NCBI GenBank assembly: GCA_020636315.1
Contig: JACJYA010000014.1
Coordinates: 62,001-126,000 of the forward strand
Origin: Lewinellaceae bacterium
GTDB lineage: Bacteria > Bacteroidota > Bacteroidia > Chitinophagales > Saprospiraceae
DNA length: 64,000 nt
Direction: 5' to 3'
A program made the translations under genes and the position numbers. The notes under the pieces were generated by a model. The model made no database searches, was not told where the DNA came from, and saw nothing but the letters and a program-made list of their open reading frames with translations. Numbering within the stretch: the stretch's first letter is position 1; each line of letters starts with the position of its first letter. Below are positions 41,599-51,000 of the stretch, in pieces.

Positions 41599-43053
41599 TC
41601 ACTCTCCCAACTGCCCGGCCGCCCATTGCAGGCCGATGAGGGTTTTGAAGAACTTACTCCTCAAAGCCGCCAGTTTGAGTTGAGCTTCAATCAGTTTCTG
41701 TTCCCTGGAGTTGATGAGGAAGATAGAGCTTTCCCCCAGGTTAAACTTTTGAAGTTCTGCATTGAGCAAGGCCTGGTAGTTGCCCACATTGTCTTCCGTA
41801 AGGCGGATCTGCTGCAGCAAATTATCCAGTTCGTTGTAGTAAGCGCTGATCTTGTTGGCCACTTCGAGGCGTTTCTGCTGCAGGCTGTATTCTACATCCT
41901 GTATCTTCAGCTTAGCAAGCTGAAGTTTGCCCCGTTCTTTGCGCAGCAGCAAGGGGAAATCAAAGCGCATGCCCCACTTGTAATTCTGAGATACCAGGCC
42001 ATTGAGGCCGGAACCATCTGCGGTATTGTAGATGAAGTCACTGCCGTCGCTGAGGAAATTGTATTCCACATCCAGGCGAGGCTTAAGCTGCTCGGCAGCC
42101 AGTTTTCGGGCGATCTCCAGTTGGCTGGCCTTCACCTCATAGCGACGGATCTCCGGGTGCAGCCGGCTTGCGTTTTGCCAGATGGCGTTCGGCCCGAGCG
42201 CAGGAAGAGCAGGTTGCAGGTTTGCCAGCAGAGGAGGCCGCAGGCGCCGGGTGGCCTCTACAGGCACCCCGCCTTCATACCAGAGAAAATTAGAAAGCTG
42301 AAGGCCGGCATTGCGGTAAATGACGCCGGCATCGTTGAGGGCCAGTTGGCGGTTCTGCACCTGTATAAGGGCCTCCAGAGTATCAATCGCCGGTTTATCC
42401 CCCTGAATAAAACTTTCCACAATAGCGCGGAAACGCTCCCGGGAAAGCCTCAGCGCCTCCTCCTGGATGAGGAGGCCATTGTATGCCCGCGCCCATTCCC
42501 AATAGGCGGAAGCCGCTTCCAATAGAATATTGTTTACCATTGCCTGCCGCTCCGCTTCATTAGCCCTGGCCATCAGCCGGGCATCCTGCAGGGCGGCCCG
42601 CCGGTCGTCGATTATCAGCCCGCGCCCGAGCGGCACTTTCAACCCCAGGACAGCCTGCCCTGCCTCAGGCAGATTGCGTTCCGGATTGAGATAAATACCG
42701 TCGGTAACGGTATAGGCGGCTTTAAACTCCATGCCGTACCAGGAAGGGACCTTCAGGCCTCCTTCTCCGATCGAAAAATATTCTTTTTTGTCGAACGACT
42801 TCTGGTCCCATTCGGCATAAGCCTTGGGGTCAAACCCACCCCGGGCGAGGCGTTCCAGGGCCTCCGCTTCGCTGTCCAGCAGGCGCGCCTGTTTGACGAC
42901 AGGATGGTATTCCAGTATCCACCCAAAGAATTCTTCCTGAGAGAATACCCGAACACTGTCGGCAGGCTGAGCAGAAAGCAAATGTACGCCCCCCATAAAG
43001 CAAAGGGCGCATACCATTATTTTTCGGAAACAGACAACATATCCGCACTTCAT
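41599..43053 (-). CDS. TolC-family outer-membrane channel protein
   Basis: 484 residues with a signal peptide (KIMVCALCFMGGVHLLSAQ). The OEP fold is indicated by long amphipathic helices (ALERLARGGFDPKAYAEWDQ, RRAALQDARLMARANEAER, EVANKISAYYNELDNLLQQI) and the C-terminal FNLGESSIFLINSREQKLIEAQ, a typical OEP repeat. It forms the outer-membrane exit duct for a tripartite system. It is the last gene of the ABC-HlyD-TolC operon (gap to HlyD 50 bp). Confidence 0.9.
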   Translation of the reverse strand: MKCGYVVCFRKIMVCALCFMGGVHLLSAQPADSVRVFSQEEFFGWILEYHPVVKQARLLDSEAEALERLARGGFDPKAYAEWDQKSFDKKEYFSIGEGGLKVPSWYGMEFKAAYTVTDGIYLNPERNLPEAGQAVLGLKVPLGRGLIIDDRRAALQDARLMARANEAERQAMVNNILLEAASAYWEWARAYNGLLIQEEALRLSRERFRAIVESFIQGDKPAIDTLEALIQVQNRQLALNDAGVIYRNAGLQLSNFLWYEGGVPVEATRRLRPPLLANLQPALPALGPNAIWQNASRLHPEIRRYEVKASQLEIARKLAAEQLKPRLDVEYNFLSDGSDFIYNTADGSGLNGLVSQNYKWGMRFDFPLLLRKERGKLQLAKLKIQDVEYSLQQKRLEVANKISAYYNELDNLLQQIRLTEDNVGNYQALLNAELQKFNLGESSIFLINSREQKLIEAQLKLAALRSKFFKTLIGLQWAAGQLGE

Positions 43054-43103
43054 AATACATTGATATTTATGGGAGTCAATCCCGAAGCCCCGGAAGGCCA
43101 GCC

Positions 43104-44474
43104 CTATTTAATCGATTTTACCGGAGCTTTCAATTTCGGAAGTTCCACCTTTTCCTCAGTGTAGTAATCCGGAGGGAAGCCATTGAGTTTGCGCCAGATC
43201 TCATACCACAAAGGAACGTTGTTGAGCAGGGCAATGCCCTGAGCGCCTGACCCCACCCTCAGGGCATCGGGCCAGGGTTTGCCTCCTTCTCTGGGCCCCA
43301 CCAGTATCCGGTACTGTCCATTGCGGCTGATCATATTATCGATGGCTACTACCGACCCGCTATAGGTGCCGAATGATTGCCCTGGCCAGCCGGAAAAAAT
43401 AAAGGCCGGCCAGCCATCGAAAATGAAGCGCACTTCCTGGCCGGGGCGGACCAGAGGCAGGTCCATGGGTTTGACATAGAGCTCGACGGCCAGTTCGTAG
43501 TCGGCCGGCATAACGGTTACGATGTCCTCTCCTTCTTTTACGGTTTCACCGATCCCTGGTTTTATGGCCTGGGTAATATATCCGCCCTGTGGGGCCAGAA
43601 TGTAGTAAAACCGGCTGCGTTGTTCGTAGTTGGAAGCCTGGATACGCAGCTTGTTGACGCTTCCTTCCGCATCATACCTGGCGGAAAGCGTACTGAATTT
43701 ATCCGACTCCGCCTTGGCGATCTTCTGGTTGTATTCATATTGGGCCGTATTCAATGCCAGGCGGGCATTGGCCAGTTCGTTGCGGCTTTCCTCCACTTTG
43801 TTCCGGCTTGAAGTGTACTTGGCACGGGCCTCCTGCATTTTTAATCGTTTTTCCTCAACATCGGCCCTGGACTTGATGCCTTGCTCAAAAAGCTGGGCCG
43901 TCCGGTTGTATTGAACAGTAGCCACGGAATCCTGATAATAGGACTGTTCCATATCCGCAATGCCGCTGGCCAGCTTATATTCGGCCTGGCGGATCTTGTT
44001 GTCCAGTTGTTGTTGCTTGAACTCCAGCTCCGATTTCAGGGCGGCAATCTGATCTTCCAGTGCCCCGACTTTCCGGCTGTAGGAGACAATAGCGCCTTCT
44101 TTGGCATCTACCTGTTGTTCGGTTCGGGAAACCAGGTCGGGGTCGAAATAGTCCGATTTGATCTCGGAAAGATGGACAATGGTGTCCCCTTTTTGGACCA
44201 GTTGCCCTTCCCTCACATACCACTTTTCAATCCTGCCGGCGATGGTTGACTGTATGGACTGAGGCCGTTGGCCGGGTTGCAGAGCCGTCACCTTGCCTTT
44301 GGATTGAATGTTCTGCGTCCAGGGCAACAGAAGGATAACGACGATTAGGGCCATGGTGCCTACCAGCCATCGGGTAAACATCTGGTTGGCGCCGGAAAGG
44401 CTGGTTTTGGAGAAAGAATTGAACCGGCCGGATTCCAGCTTCTGGTTAATGGTATTTGGCGAAATATTCAGCAT
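43104..44474 (-). CDS. HlyD-family membrane-fusion protein
   Basis: 456 residues. One membrane helix (WLVGTMALIVVILLLPW), a split biotinyl-lipoyl domain (SIQSTIAGRIEKWYVREGQL at the front, FYYILAPQGGYITQAIKPG behind), a long coiled-coil hairpin with LxxAE-type helices (residues about 125-300), and a beta-barrel domain (VRPGQEVRFIFDGWPAFIF). It would bridge the ABC protein in the inner membrane and TolC. Unusually, the C-terminal part is rich in aromatic and proline residues. Confidence 0.9.
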   Translation of the reverse strand: MLNISPNTINQKLESGRFNSFSKTSLSGANQMFTRWLVGTMALIVVILLLPWTQNIQSKGKVTALQPGQRPQSIQSTIAGRIEKWYVREGQLVQKGDTIVHLSEIKSDYFDPDLVSRTEQQVDAKEGAIVSYSRKVGALEDQIAALKSELEFKQQQLDNKIRQAEYKLASGIADMEQSYYQDSVATVQYNRTAQLFEQGIKSRADVEEKRLKMQEARAKYTSSRNKVEESRNELANARLALNTAQYEYNQKIAKAESDKFSTLSARYDAEGSVNKLRIQASNYEQRSRFYYILAPQGGYITQAIKPGIGETVKEGEDIVTVMPADYELAVELYVKPMDLPLVRPGQEVRFIFDGWPAFIFSGWPGQSFGTYSGSVVAIDNMISRNGQYRILVGPREGGKPWPDALRVGSGAQGIALLNNVPLWYEIWRKLNGFPPDYYTEEKVELPKLKAPVKSIK

Positions 44475-44489
44475 GGTGAGTTCCCGTTT

Positions 44490-46271
44490 TTATGGTTTTT
44501 CAACGGTATTCATTTCTTCTTTCCGGGAGGCCGGCCCGCCGTTGTAGGGCAAAAAGACCCGCTCGAAGTGCTCGCTTTTCAACACCTGGTCAAAGGGGCC
44601 TTCCTCTACGACCTTTCCAGCCTTCAGAATGATGATGCGGTCGCAACGGGAGGCAAAAAATGGATCGTCGCTTATGGCGACCATCGTCCAGGGTTTATCC
44701 TTTCCGGTAAGATAGCTGCAGATCATCTCGCGGTCGCTTTTTTCCATGCCGTAGAAAAAGCCCTCCACGGCAAGCAGGCGTGGCTGGGCGATGATACACC
44801 GGGCCAGAATGATCCGGGTGCGGATGTTCTGAGGGATGTTGCGCCCTTCCGGAAGCAACATGGTATCAAAACCTTCCGGAAGGTTCTGAACATAATTACT
44901 CAACCCGATATTGTCAGCAATGCTCACAACCTGGTCTATACGCACTTCCGGATGTTCGAGGGTGATGTTCTCCAGGATGGTGCCCCGGAAAATATCCTCC
45001 CGGGCCGAATAATCTCCAATGTGATGGCGCAGGCTGGTAATATTGAGGTTCCGCAATGGATAACCGTTGAAAGAGATCGCTCCCTTATAATCCGAATAAA
45101 GGCCGGAAAGCAACTGCATCAGGGTAACTCGCCCGGAGCCACTGTAACCGGCAATACAAATTTTCTCCCCGGGTTGGGCCTCGAAGCAAACATTGTCCAG
45201 GGTAGGCTTCTTAGCGTCAGAAAAGCTGTAACTGAGCTGATCGACCTTGATATGCATTCCCTTTTTTGTGTCGATGTCTCCGAATTCAACCCCCTTCTCG
45301 TCCTCAATAGGCAGGTCGGTTACATTGCCCAGCTTCTCCAGTGCAGTCAGAACATCATAAATAGCCTCCATGGCAAGAATGAGCTTCTCCACAGAAGTCA
45401 TGATCAGCAGCACGACGATCTCAGCAGCTACGAACTGGCCGATGTTGATCTGGTTGCCGATCACCAGATAACTGCCCAGAAAAAGGAGGCCGGCAGTAAC
45501 AATGGCCTTGAATGCAACAATGCTCCCATACTGAAACAAAAGTATCCTGAAATGCTTTTTCCGGCTGTCCAGATAGTTACACACCAGGCCGTCTGTCTTG
45601 TTCAGCGAAAAAATACTCCCGCCCGACATTTTGAAAGTGCTCATCGTCCGGGCCATCTCTTCCAGCCAGTAAGCCACCTCATATTTATACTTTGACTCCT
45701 TCAGGCTCGTGGCCAGCCCACCCGGCCCTGTGATGCGAAAGATCAGCAACAGGATCGCCACCAGCGTAATCCCGAATAAAATAAAAAAGGGATGATAAAA
45801 AGCGATCAGAATAAGGCCAAAGACAACCTGCAGAATGGCGGTCGAAAAATCCATCAGTATCTTCGGCACTCCTTTCTGGAGCGTCAGGGTATCGAAAAAG
45901 CGATTGACCAGTTCCGGCGGATAGTGCCGGATCACAGAATCCAGCTTCAACCGGGGAATGCGATAGGCAAAGTCAAAGGCCGAACGGGCAAAAATGCGCC
46001 GTTGAATGGTCTCGGTAACAGTCAGTTGCATCACCTTCAGGATGCCTGAGAGCGCCGTACCCGCCGTTACAATTACCACCAGAATGACCAGCGATGCAGA
46101 CAGTGCCCCTCCTGCGACCAGGCCGATAATGGCCTGGACACCCAGGGGAATACTCAGCGTGATCAACCCGGAGAAGATCGCATATACGTATATGTAAGTA
46201 ATGTCTTTACGGTCCAGCTCCAGCAATTTGAAAAAACGCTGCAGCGGACGGAGCCGGCTGTAGTTATCCAT
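44490..46271 (-). CDS. ABC exporter with degenerate ATPase domain
   Basis: 593 residues. About 320 residues form an exporter-type membrane domain (six helices, e.g. FSGLITLSIPLGVQAIIGLV, LILIAFYHPFFILFGITLVA). The nucleotide-binding domain (about 340-570) has lost all catalytic motifs: Walker A GYSGSGRVT (K381 is Arg, then Val); Q-loop without Gln; signature LPEGRNIPQN instead of LSGGQ; Walker B LLAVEGFF (Asp-Glu replaced by Glu-Gly); switch-His position S534. It looks like an HlyB-type protein that no longer hydrolyses ATP, or one acting with another ATPase. It lacks a C39 peptidase domain. It heads the ABC-HlyD-TolC operon. Confidence 0.9.
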   Translation of the reverse strand: MDNYSRLRPLQRFFKLLELDRKDITYIYVYAIFSGLITLSIPLGVQAIIGLVAGGALSASLVILVVIVTAGTALSGILKVMQLTVTETIQRRIFARSAFDFAYRIPRLKLDSVIRHYPPELVNRFFDTLTLQKGVPKILMDFSTAILQVVFGLILIAFYHPFFILFGITLVAILLLIFRITGPGGLATSLKESKYKYEVAYWLEEMARTMSTFKMSGGSIFSLNKTDGLVCNYLDSRKKHFRILLFQYGSIVAFKAIVTAGLLFLGSYLVIGNQINIGQFVAAEIVVLLIMTSVEKLILAMEAIYDVLTALEKLGNVTDLPIEDEKGVEFGDIDTKKGMHIKVDQLSYSFSDAKKPTLDNVCFEAQPGEKICIAGYSGSGRVTLMQLLSGLYSDYKGAISFNGYPLRNLNITSLRHHIGDYSAREDIFRGTILENITLEHPEVRIDQVVSIADNIGLSNYVQNLPEGFDTMLLPEGRNIPQNIRTRIILARCIIAQPRLLAVEGFFYGMEKSDREMICSYLTGKDKPWTMVAISDDPFFASRCDRIIILKAGKVVEEGPFDQVLKSEHFERVFLPYNGGPASRKEEMNTVEKP

Positions 46272-46482
46272 TTCTCCTTATTTGTCTGAATTTAAAAAGA
46301 GTTGTGCAGATATTTAGTTCTTGAAAGATTATGGATTTTTTTTCTTTCCCATAAAGGAAGGTGATGCTAAGCTCCTATTCCGGTGGGGGAGCGGAAAGAA
46401 AAGGAAAACCGGACGGGCCGATCTACCCAGGAGGCTGTGGTGTACCCACCATCCGCCGGTTCGCCGGCGGAGGCATTATTTT
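46272..46482. other. Gap between ABC and TetR genes
   Basis: This 211-bp gap lies between the start of the ABC gene and the end of the co-oriented TetR gene. It contains an A/T-rich tract and GC-rich runs but no convincing gene. A promoter for the ABC operon could lie here. Confidence 0.35.
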
Positions 46483-47196
46483 TCACCTGTTTTGGCCGCC
46501 TTTCTCTTTATTGACATTGCAAAACAGCATCTTCCAAACGAAATAAACCAGTAATTCTTCTACCTGCTTCAGAATATCACCCTCGCCATCCACCTCCGTG
46601 AGGCGGGGCAGGTGCCGGGCAAAATAAATGTGGTTGTTGGCCATCTCCAGCAAATTGCTCGCCAGGGCCCGTGGATATGGAAAAGCTGGATTATTTTCCA
46701 GAATGATCTCCGCGACTTTATGACACAAAGATTTATAAGACAGAAAAAAACCCTCTTTGTTTTGCTCATCCACTTCCTTGTTGTGGTAGGCTTTGGTGCC
46801 TTCCGCCACAACAATGCGGTGCAACACATCTTCATCAATGAAAGTGACCCAGGGGTTTCGCTGAGCCGTATCCACGATACATCCTATAGCCACTTTTAAT
46901 TTTTCCCGGGCATCATCGATGTGCGTGGTTTTCATCTCGATCCGGAAATTCATCCATTCCCAGTACCAGTTCACCAGATAGACCAGCAAAAGCTGTTTAT
47001 TCTCAAAATAACGGTAAATGGACGTTTCCGTTGAATTGATCCGTTCGGCCAGGCGGCGAAAGTTAAAGCGCTCTATCCCCAGTTCATCGATCATCGACAC
47101 ACTATTCTGCAGTATTTTCCGGCCGAGGGCCGTCCGTTGAGGATTCCGCAAAAACAATTTCTCATTGATGCTGAGCTCAATCGCAAGAATAGGCAT
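46483..47196 (-). CDS. TetR-family transcriptional regulator
   Basis: 237 residues. The N-terminal HTH is clear (GRKILQNSVSMIDELGIERF, FRRLAERINSTETSIYRYFENKQLLLVYL). The ligand domain has no close match. It lies directly upstream of the ABC-HlyD-TolC genes on the same strand, so it may control them together with itself, as TetR regulators of efflux and secretion operons often do. Confidence 0.88.
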   Translation of the reverse strand: MPILAIELSINEKLFLRNPQRTALGRKILQNSVSMIDELGIERFNFRRLAERINSTETSIYRYFENKQLLLVYLVNWYWEWMNFRIEMKTTHIDDAREKLKVAIGCIVDTAQRNPWVTFIDEDVLHRIVVAEGTKAYHNKEVDEQNKEGFFLSYKSLCHKVAEIILENNPAFPYPRALASNLLEMANNHIYFARHLPRLTEVDGEGDILKQVEELLVYFVWKMLFCNVNKEKGGQNR

Positions 47197-47280
47197 AAAG
47201 AAAATTTAAAAGAAAAACAGAAATTTGGTTAGGGCCGGAGGCACGGAAAACCCCGTTGGCTGGTATTCAGCCTCTTTCGT

Positions 47281-47814
47281 TTAGTTCAACAATTCTGTTA
47301 CGCTACCTGCCTGATATAATGCCTGCAAAGACTCCTGCAAGCGCTTGCGGGCAAAGAAAATGCGACTTTTTACGGTCCCCAGGGGAATGTCCAGTTCCGT
47401 TGCGATCTCTTCGTATTTGAAACCCTGGTAATGCATCAGGAATGGGACCTTCATCCAATCTTCCAGAGAATCGATCAGGCGGTTGACTTCATTTAGAGTG
47501 ACTACCGACTCCCCAAGGTTGTGCACCGTACGGCCACCCGAATTCAGGAAATAATTATTGTTTGTTTTATCATTAAGGGTCTGACGGCGCTTTTTCTGCC
47601 GGTAATTGTTGATGAAGGTATTCCGCATTATAGTCATCAACCAGGCGCGGAGATTGGTGTGGGGCCGATACATGCTGCGGTATTTGAATGCCTTGTAAGC
47701 CGTCTCTTGCAACAGGTCCTGGGCTTCGTCCTCATCCTTGGTCAGGTGACATGCGAATGAAAAAAGGATGGCTTCGAACTGGGAAAATGCATCAGTGAAT
47801 TCCAGCTTTGACAT
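47281..47814 (-). CDS. ECF sigma factor 2
   Basis: 177 residues. Region 2 (FEAILFSFACHLTKDEDEAQ, LLQETAYKAFKYRSMYRPHT, NLRAWLMTIMRNTFINNYRQ) and region 4 (HYQGFKYEEIATELDIPLGT, VKSRIFFARKRLQESL) are canonical for the group close to the ECF10/12 sigma factors of Bacteroidota, which are often used without an adjacent anti-sigma gene. None is adjacent here. A palindrome lies just upstream of the start (47854-47868). Confidence 0.92.
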   Translation of the reverse strand: MSKLEFTDAFSQFEAILFSFACHLTKDEDEAQDLLQETAYKAFKYRSMYRPHTNLRAWLMTIMRNTFINNYRQKKRRQTLNDKTNNNYFLNSGGRTVHNLGESVVTLNEVNRLIDSLEDWMKVPFLMHYQGFKYEEIATELDIPLGTVKSRIFFARKRLQESLQALYQAGSVTELLN

Positions 47815-47853
47815 AGTACAGCATTTTAAATCGTTAGTTATTCTTTATTTAAT

Positions 47854-47868
47854 GATAGTATTACTATC
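47854..47868. promoter_or_regulatory. GATAGTA-T-TACTATC palindrome
   Basis: 7-bp arms with a 1-bp centre, 40 bp upstream of the sigma factor start. Protein-binding palindrome or start of a hairpin followed by TTTTTTG. Confidence 0.4.
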
Positions 47869-48046
47869 TTTTTTGCAAATATAACATTCACCTGTGAATA
47901 GGGTTTTAATTTTTCCAATTTTTTTTTCAATTTCTTCGGGAGATTGGAGCAGGGATGCGGAAATGCGGGGAAAAAGATATCAGGACAGACGTGGGGACAC
48001 CTGTCATGAGCATCTGGCTGTACGAAATTATTTTTTTAAGAATTAC
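47869..48046. other. Gap downstream of the giant T9SS gene
   Basis: AT-rich, with T-runs and a T-rich tract (TTTTTTTTTCAATTTC-type) that may act in termination of the minus-strand giant gene. No gene recognised. Confidence 0.35.
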
Positions 48047-51000
48047 TTATCTGCCGGTGAAAACCAGCTTTTGCGCCCACGACTGGCCGCCGAACTGCAA
48101 TTTACAGATATAAACACCGGGGGCCGGCAATTCAGCAGCGCTGACCTCAATCTGTTGAACACCTTCGGTGTAAAACCCTTCGATTGACTTTACCAGGGCG
48201 CCATTGAGGTGATAAAGCTCCAAGCGGCCGGGGCCTGCTTCGGCAGCCTCAAAACGAATAGTGGTTTTGGTATGGAAAGGGTTGGGCCAATTGTACAGGC
48301 CCGGGCCTCTGGCCGGCCGTTCTTCCCAATCCAGATGGAGGCCGATTTTCTGATAGTTCTCATCATAAGCCTCGGCAGCCAGAAGGTTCTCATCCAGGCT
48401 GGCCACTTCGGATAAACGGCAGGCTTTCCGGGCACGTAAGTGAATGGACATGAGGGCGGCATCTGTATGGGCGGCAGCCGGAGTATTCCAACTCAGTATC
48501 AGGCGGCCGTCTTCCAGGTATTGCCGGTTGAAATACTGATCGCCAACTGCTTCTCCTATCACCTGCCCGACTGACACTGCTTTTGTATCAAAGCGCAACG
48601 CAGCCTGTAAACCGAGAATGCCGTCAAGGTCCGATTGAAGAGTAAGGACGTACTGCTCTCCGGCTTGGAGGCTCACATCAGCACCTCTCAGGCTGAGGGT
48701 TCCAGGATACCGGCGCCCTTCCACTCCCTGCAGGCCGTTGGCCTGAGCGCTGAGGTCCACATCTCCGACCTTAATCCCCACAAAATCCTCAGTGAGCCTC
48801 TGCCCGTTGAGGTTATTGATGCTAATGGATTCAGGAATTGGAGCCGTCCAGGGATTACGAGGGTTGTCAAAATTATGGCTCCTGGGTACAAACCGCCAGC
48901 TGTCATTTGTAGGAAATTCCAGGATGATCCCCAGAATGAGTTGCCGCAGCTGGATCATATCGATCGTACTGACGGACCCCGACCGGTTGACGTCGGCAGC
49001 TATGATCTTATACGGAGAGTCCAGGGGGCGGGTCCCCAGGATATGCTGGCTGATGAGCACAATATCGAATGTTGACAGGCCATTATGGTCATCGCCGTCC
49101 CGGTAAGGTGTGATGGTATAGTCATACCCCAGTTCCAGGGCGTTGAAAGCGTATAAGCCATCATCTGCCGTGAGGGTGGATGCCGTAACATCGCCTCCGA
49201 GGGCCACCTCCACCTCCGCCACCGGTTGGTTGTCTTCCCGTTGTATCTGGCCGGCGATCAGCCCTTCATTCACCAGACAATTCTGGCCGTTGTCCCGCAC
49301 CAGGATAAATGTCTCGCAATGATCATGGTTTGGCCCTCTTACTTCCAGGTCATCCGGCTGAACGGCATAGGGATTGTTGGCATGATCCCAGGCGTGGATC
49401 TCCACGATGAGGATACCCATGTCATCACAGGTGAGGATGAGAGACTGCTTATCCGGGCTCGGTTCTTCTCCCGGCCGGTTGATAGAATAAATCACCGGGC
49501 CCGAGCAATCGGACACCGGGCTGGCGATAAAATCCGAAGCGAAGATTGTAAGTGCTGCCAGGTCAATATCGCCGTCATTGTCAACGTCCGTATCAGGCGG
49601 AACCCCCATAAGGGTAGAAACCAACCCGCTGATACAGGTAGGAGAGGGCGCCTTGCAATCCACGACCTCGAAAGGCATGCTGGCAGTGGCTACGTTGCCG
49701 CACCCGTCTCTCACATAAACTTCAAAGGAGTGTGTCCCAATAGGATATTCCCCATTGATCTTCCACTTCGGGTAAACCCCAAAAATGGTAGTAACCATCG
49801 AATCGGGTACGCCATCGGAATTTTCATCGTAGTAGATCTCAAAATTCAGGTCATCCGGAGTACAATTGTCGGAAACGATAAAGAGGTACTCCACTGCTGC
49901 CAGGCAATCATCACTGATGGCGCAGAAAGGAGGAGGGACGATGAAAAGGATCTGAGGGGGTATGGTGTCGTAAATTTTCAGGTGTTGAGTATATTCCCAG
50001 TAGCCATTGGAAGTAACATTGCGCCAGTACCCCTCCGGGTTATCCGGCTGGCAGAGGCGTTCTCCCGCTACCGGGTCCGCATTATTTTCCTGGTTGTCGC
50101 GGTCGATATACGCATGATCCTGGCGGCGCAACACCCATACGTCTTCGTCGCCGGGCATACCGTCGCAATCTTCATCGCGGCCGATGACAACCGGGCTGCT
50201 TTGGCCGTCGTATTCGCACCAGTTGACCACCCGGTAGGTCCGGAATAGCTTATAGCATTCATCCCCGGAAGTAGATAAGGTAAGGTCATCCACACTGATG
50301 GCCAGAAGGTCACAGCCGATCTCACTGACCTCTATGGTATCTGCAGGGTTGGGATAACCGCAATTGGCGCCGTCATCCTTCGGGAATTTTATTTCGTAGT
50401 TGTGTTTTTCGAGAATAGTGATTACCTGCTCGCAGTTGGTGTTTGAGGTATTGCCATTGATGTCAACCGCTTCAAAGCGGCGAATGATCGTTCCATAACC
50501 ACAGTCGTCAAGGTTGTTCACAGGAGTCAGTTCATTCCAGAAGGCGCCGCAGTTGTCGGCAACCTCAGGCTCCCCGAACAGGCTCTGCAACTGTGCGGTA
50601 TCCGAAGAGGTGAAATCATAGGGCAGTTCGTCACAGTACAGCGAATAGGCATCAGGAGGAGTACAGGATGGCCTGGATTTGTCTTCCACGAGGAGGCTGA
50701 CTGAGCAGATCCCCTCATTTCCGGCCGCATCCACCACTCGTACTTCAGCCTCTACAATGCTGTTCGCATCACAACAGAAAAAATCAACGTATTCGGCCCA
50801 GGGAGTAAAGTAAGGAGGTACCGGGTTGCAGTCGTCATCATAGCTGACTTCCCTTCGCACTTCGATCTTTTCAATACCACAGTTGTCCCAGCTGTCCTCT
50901 TCAATGACACTTCCAAAAATGCGGGCAGTACCACTCGACCCGATGGATACCCCCAGGTTGTCATCGCAGGTAACATTGGGGCGGACCTGGTCTTCCACGC

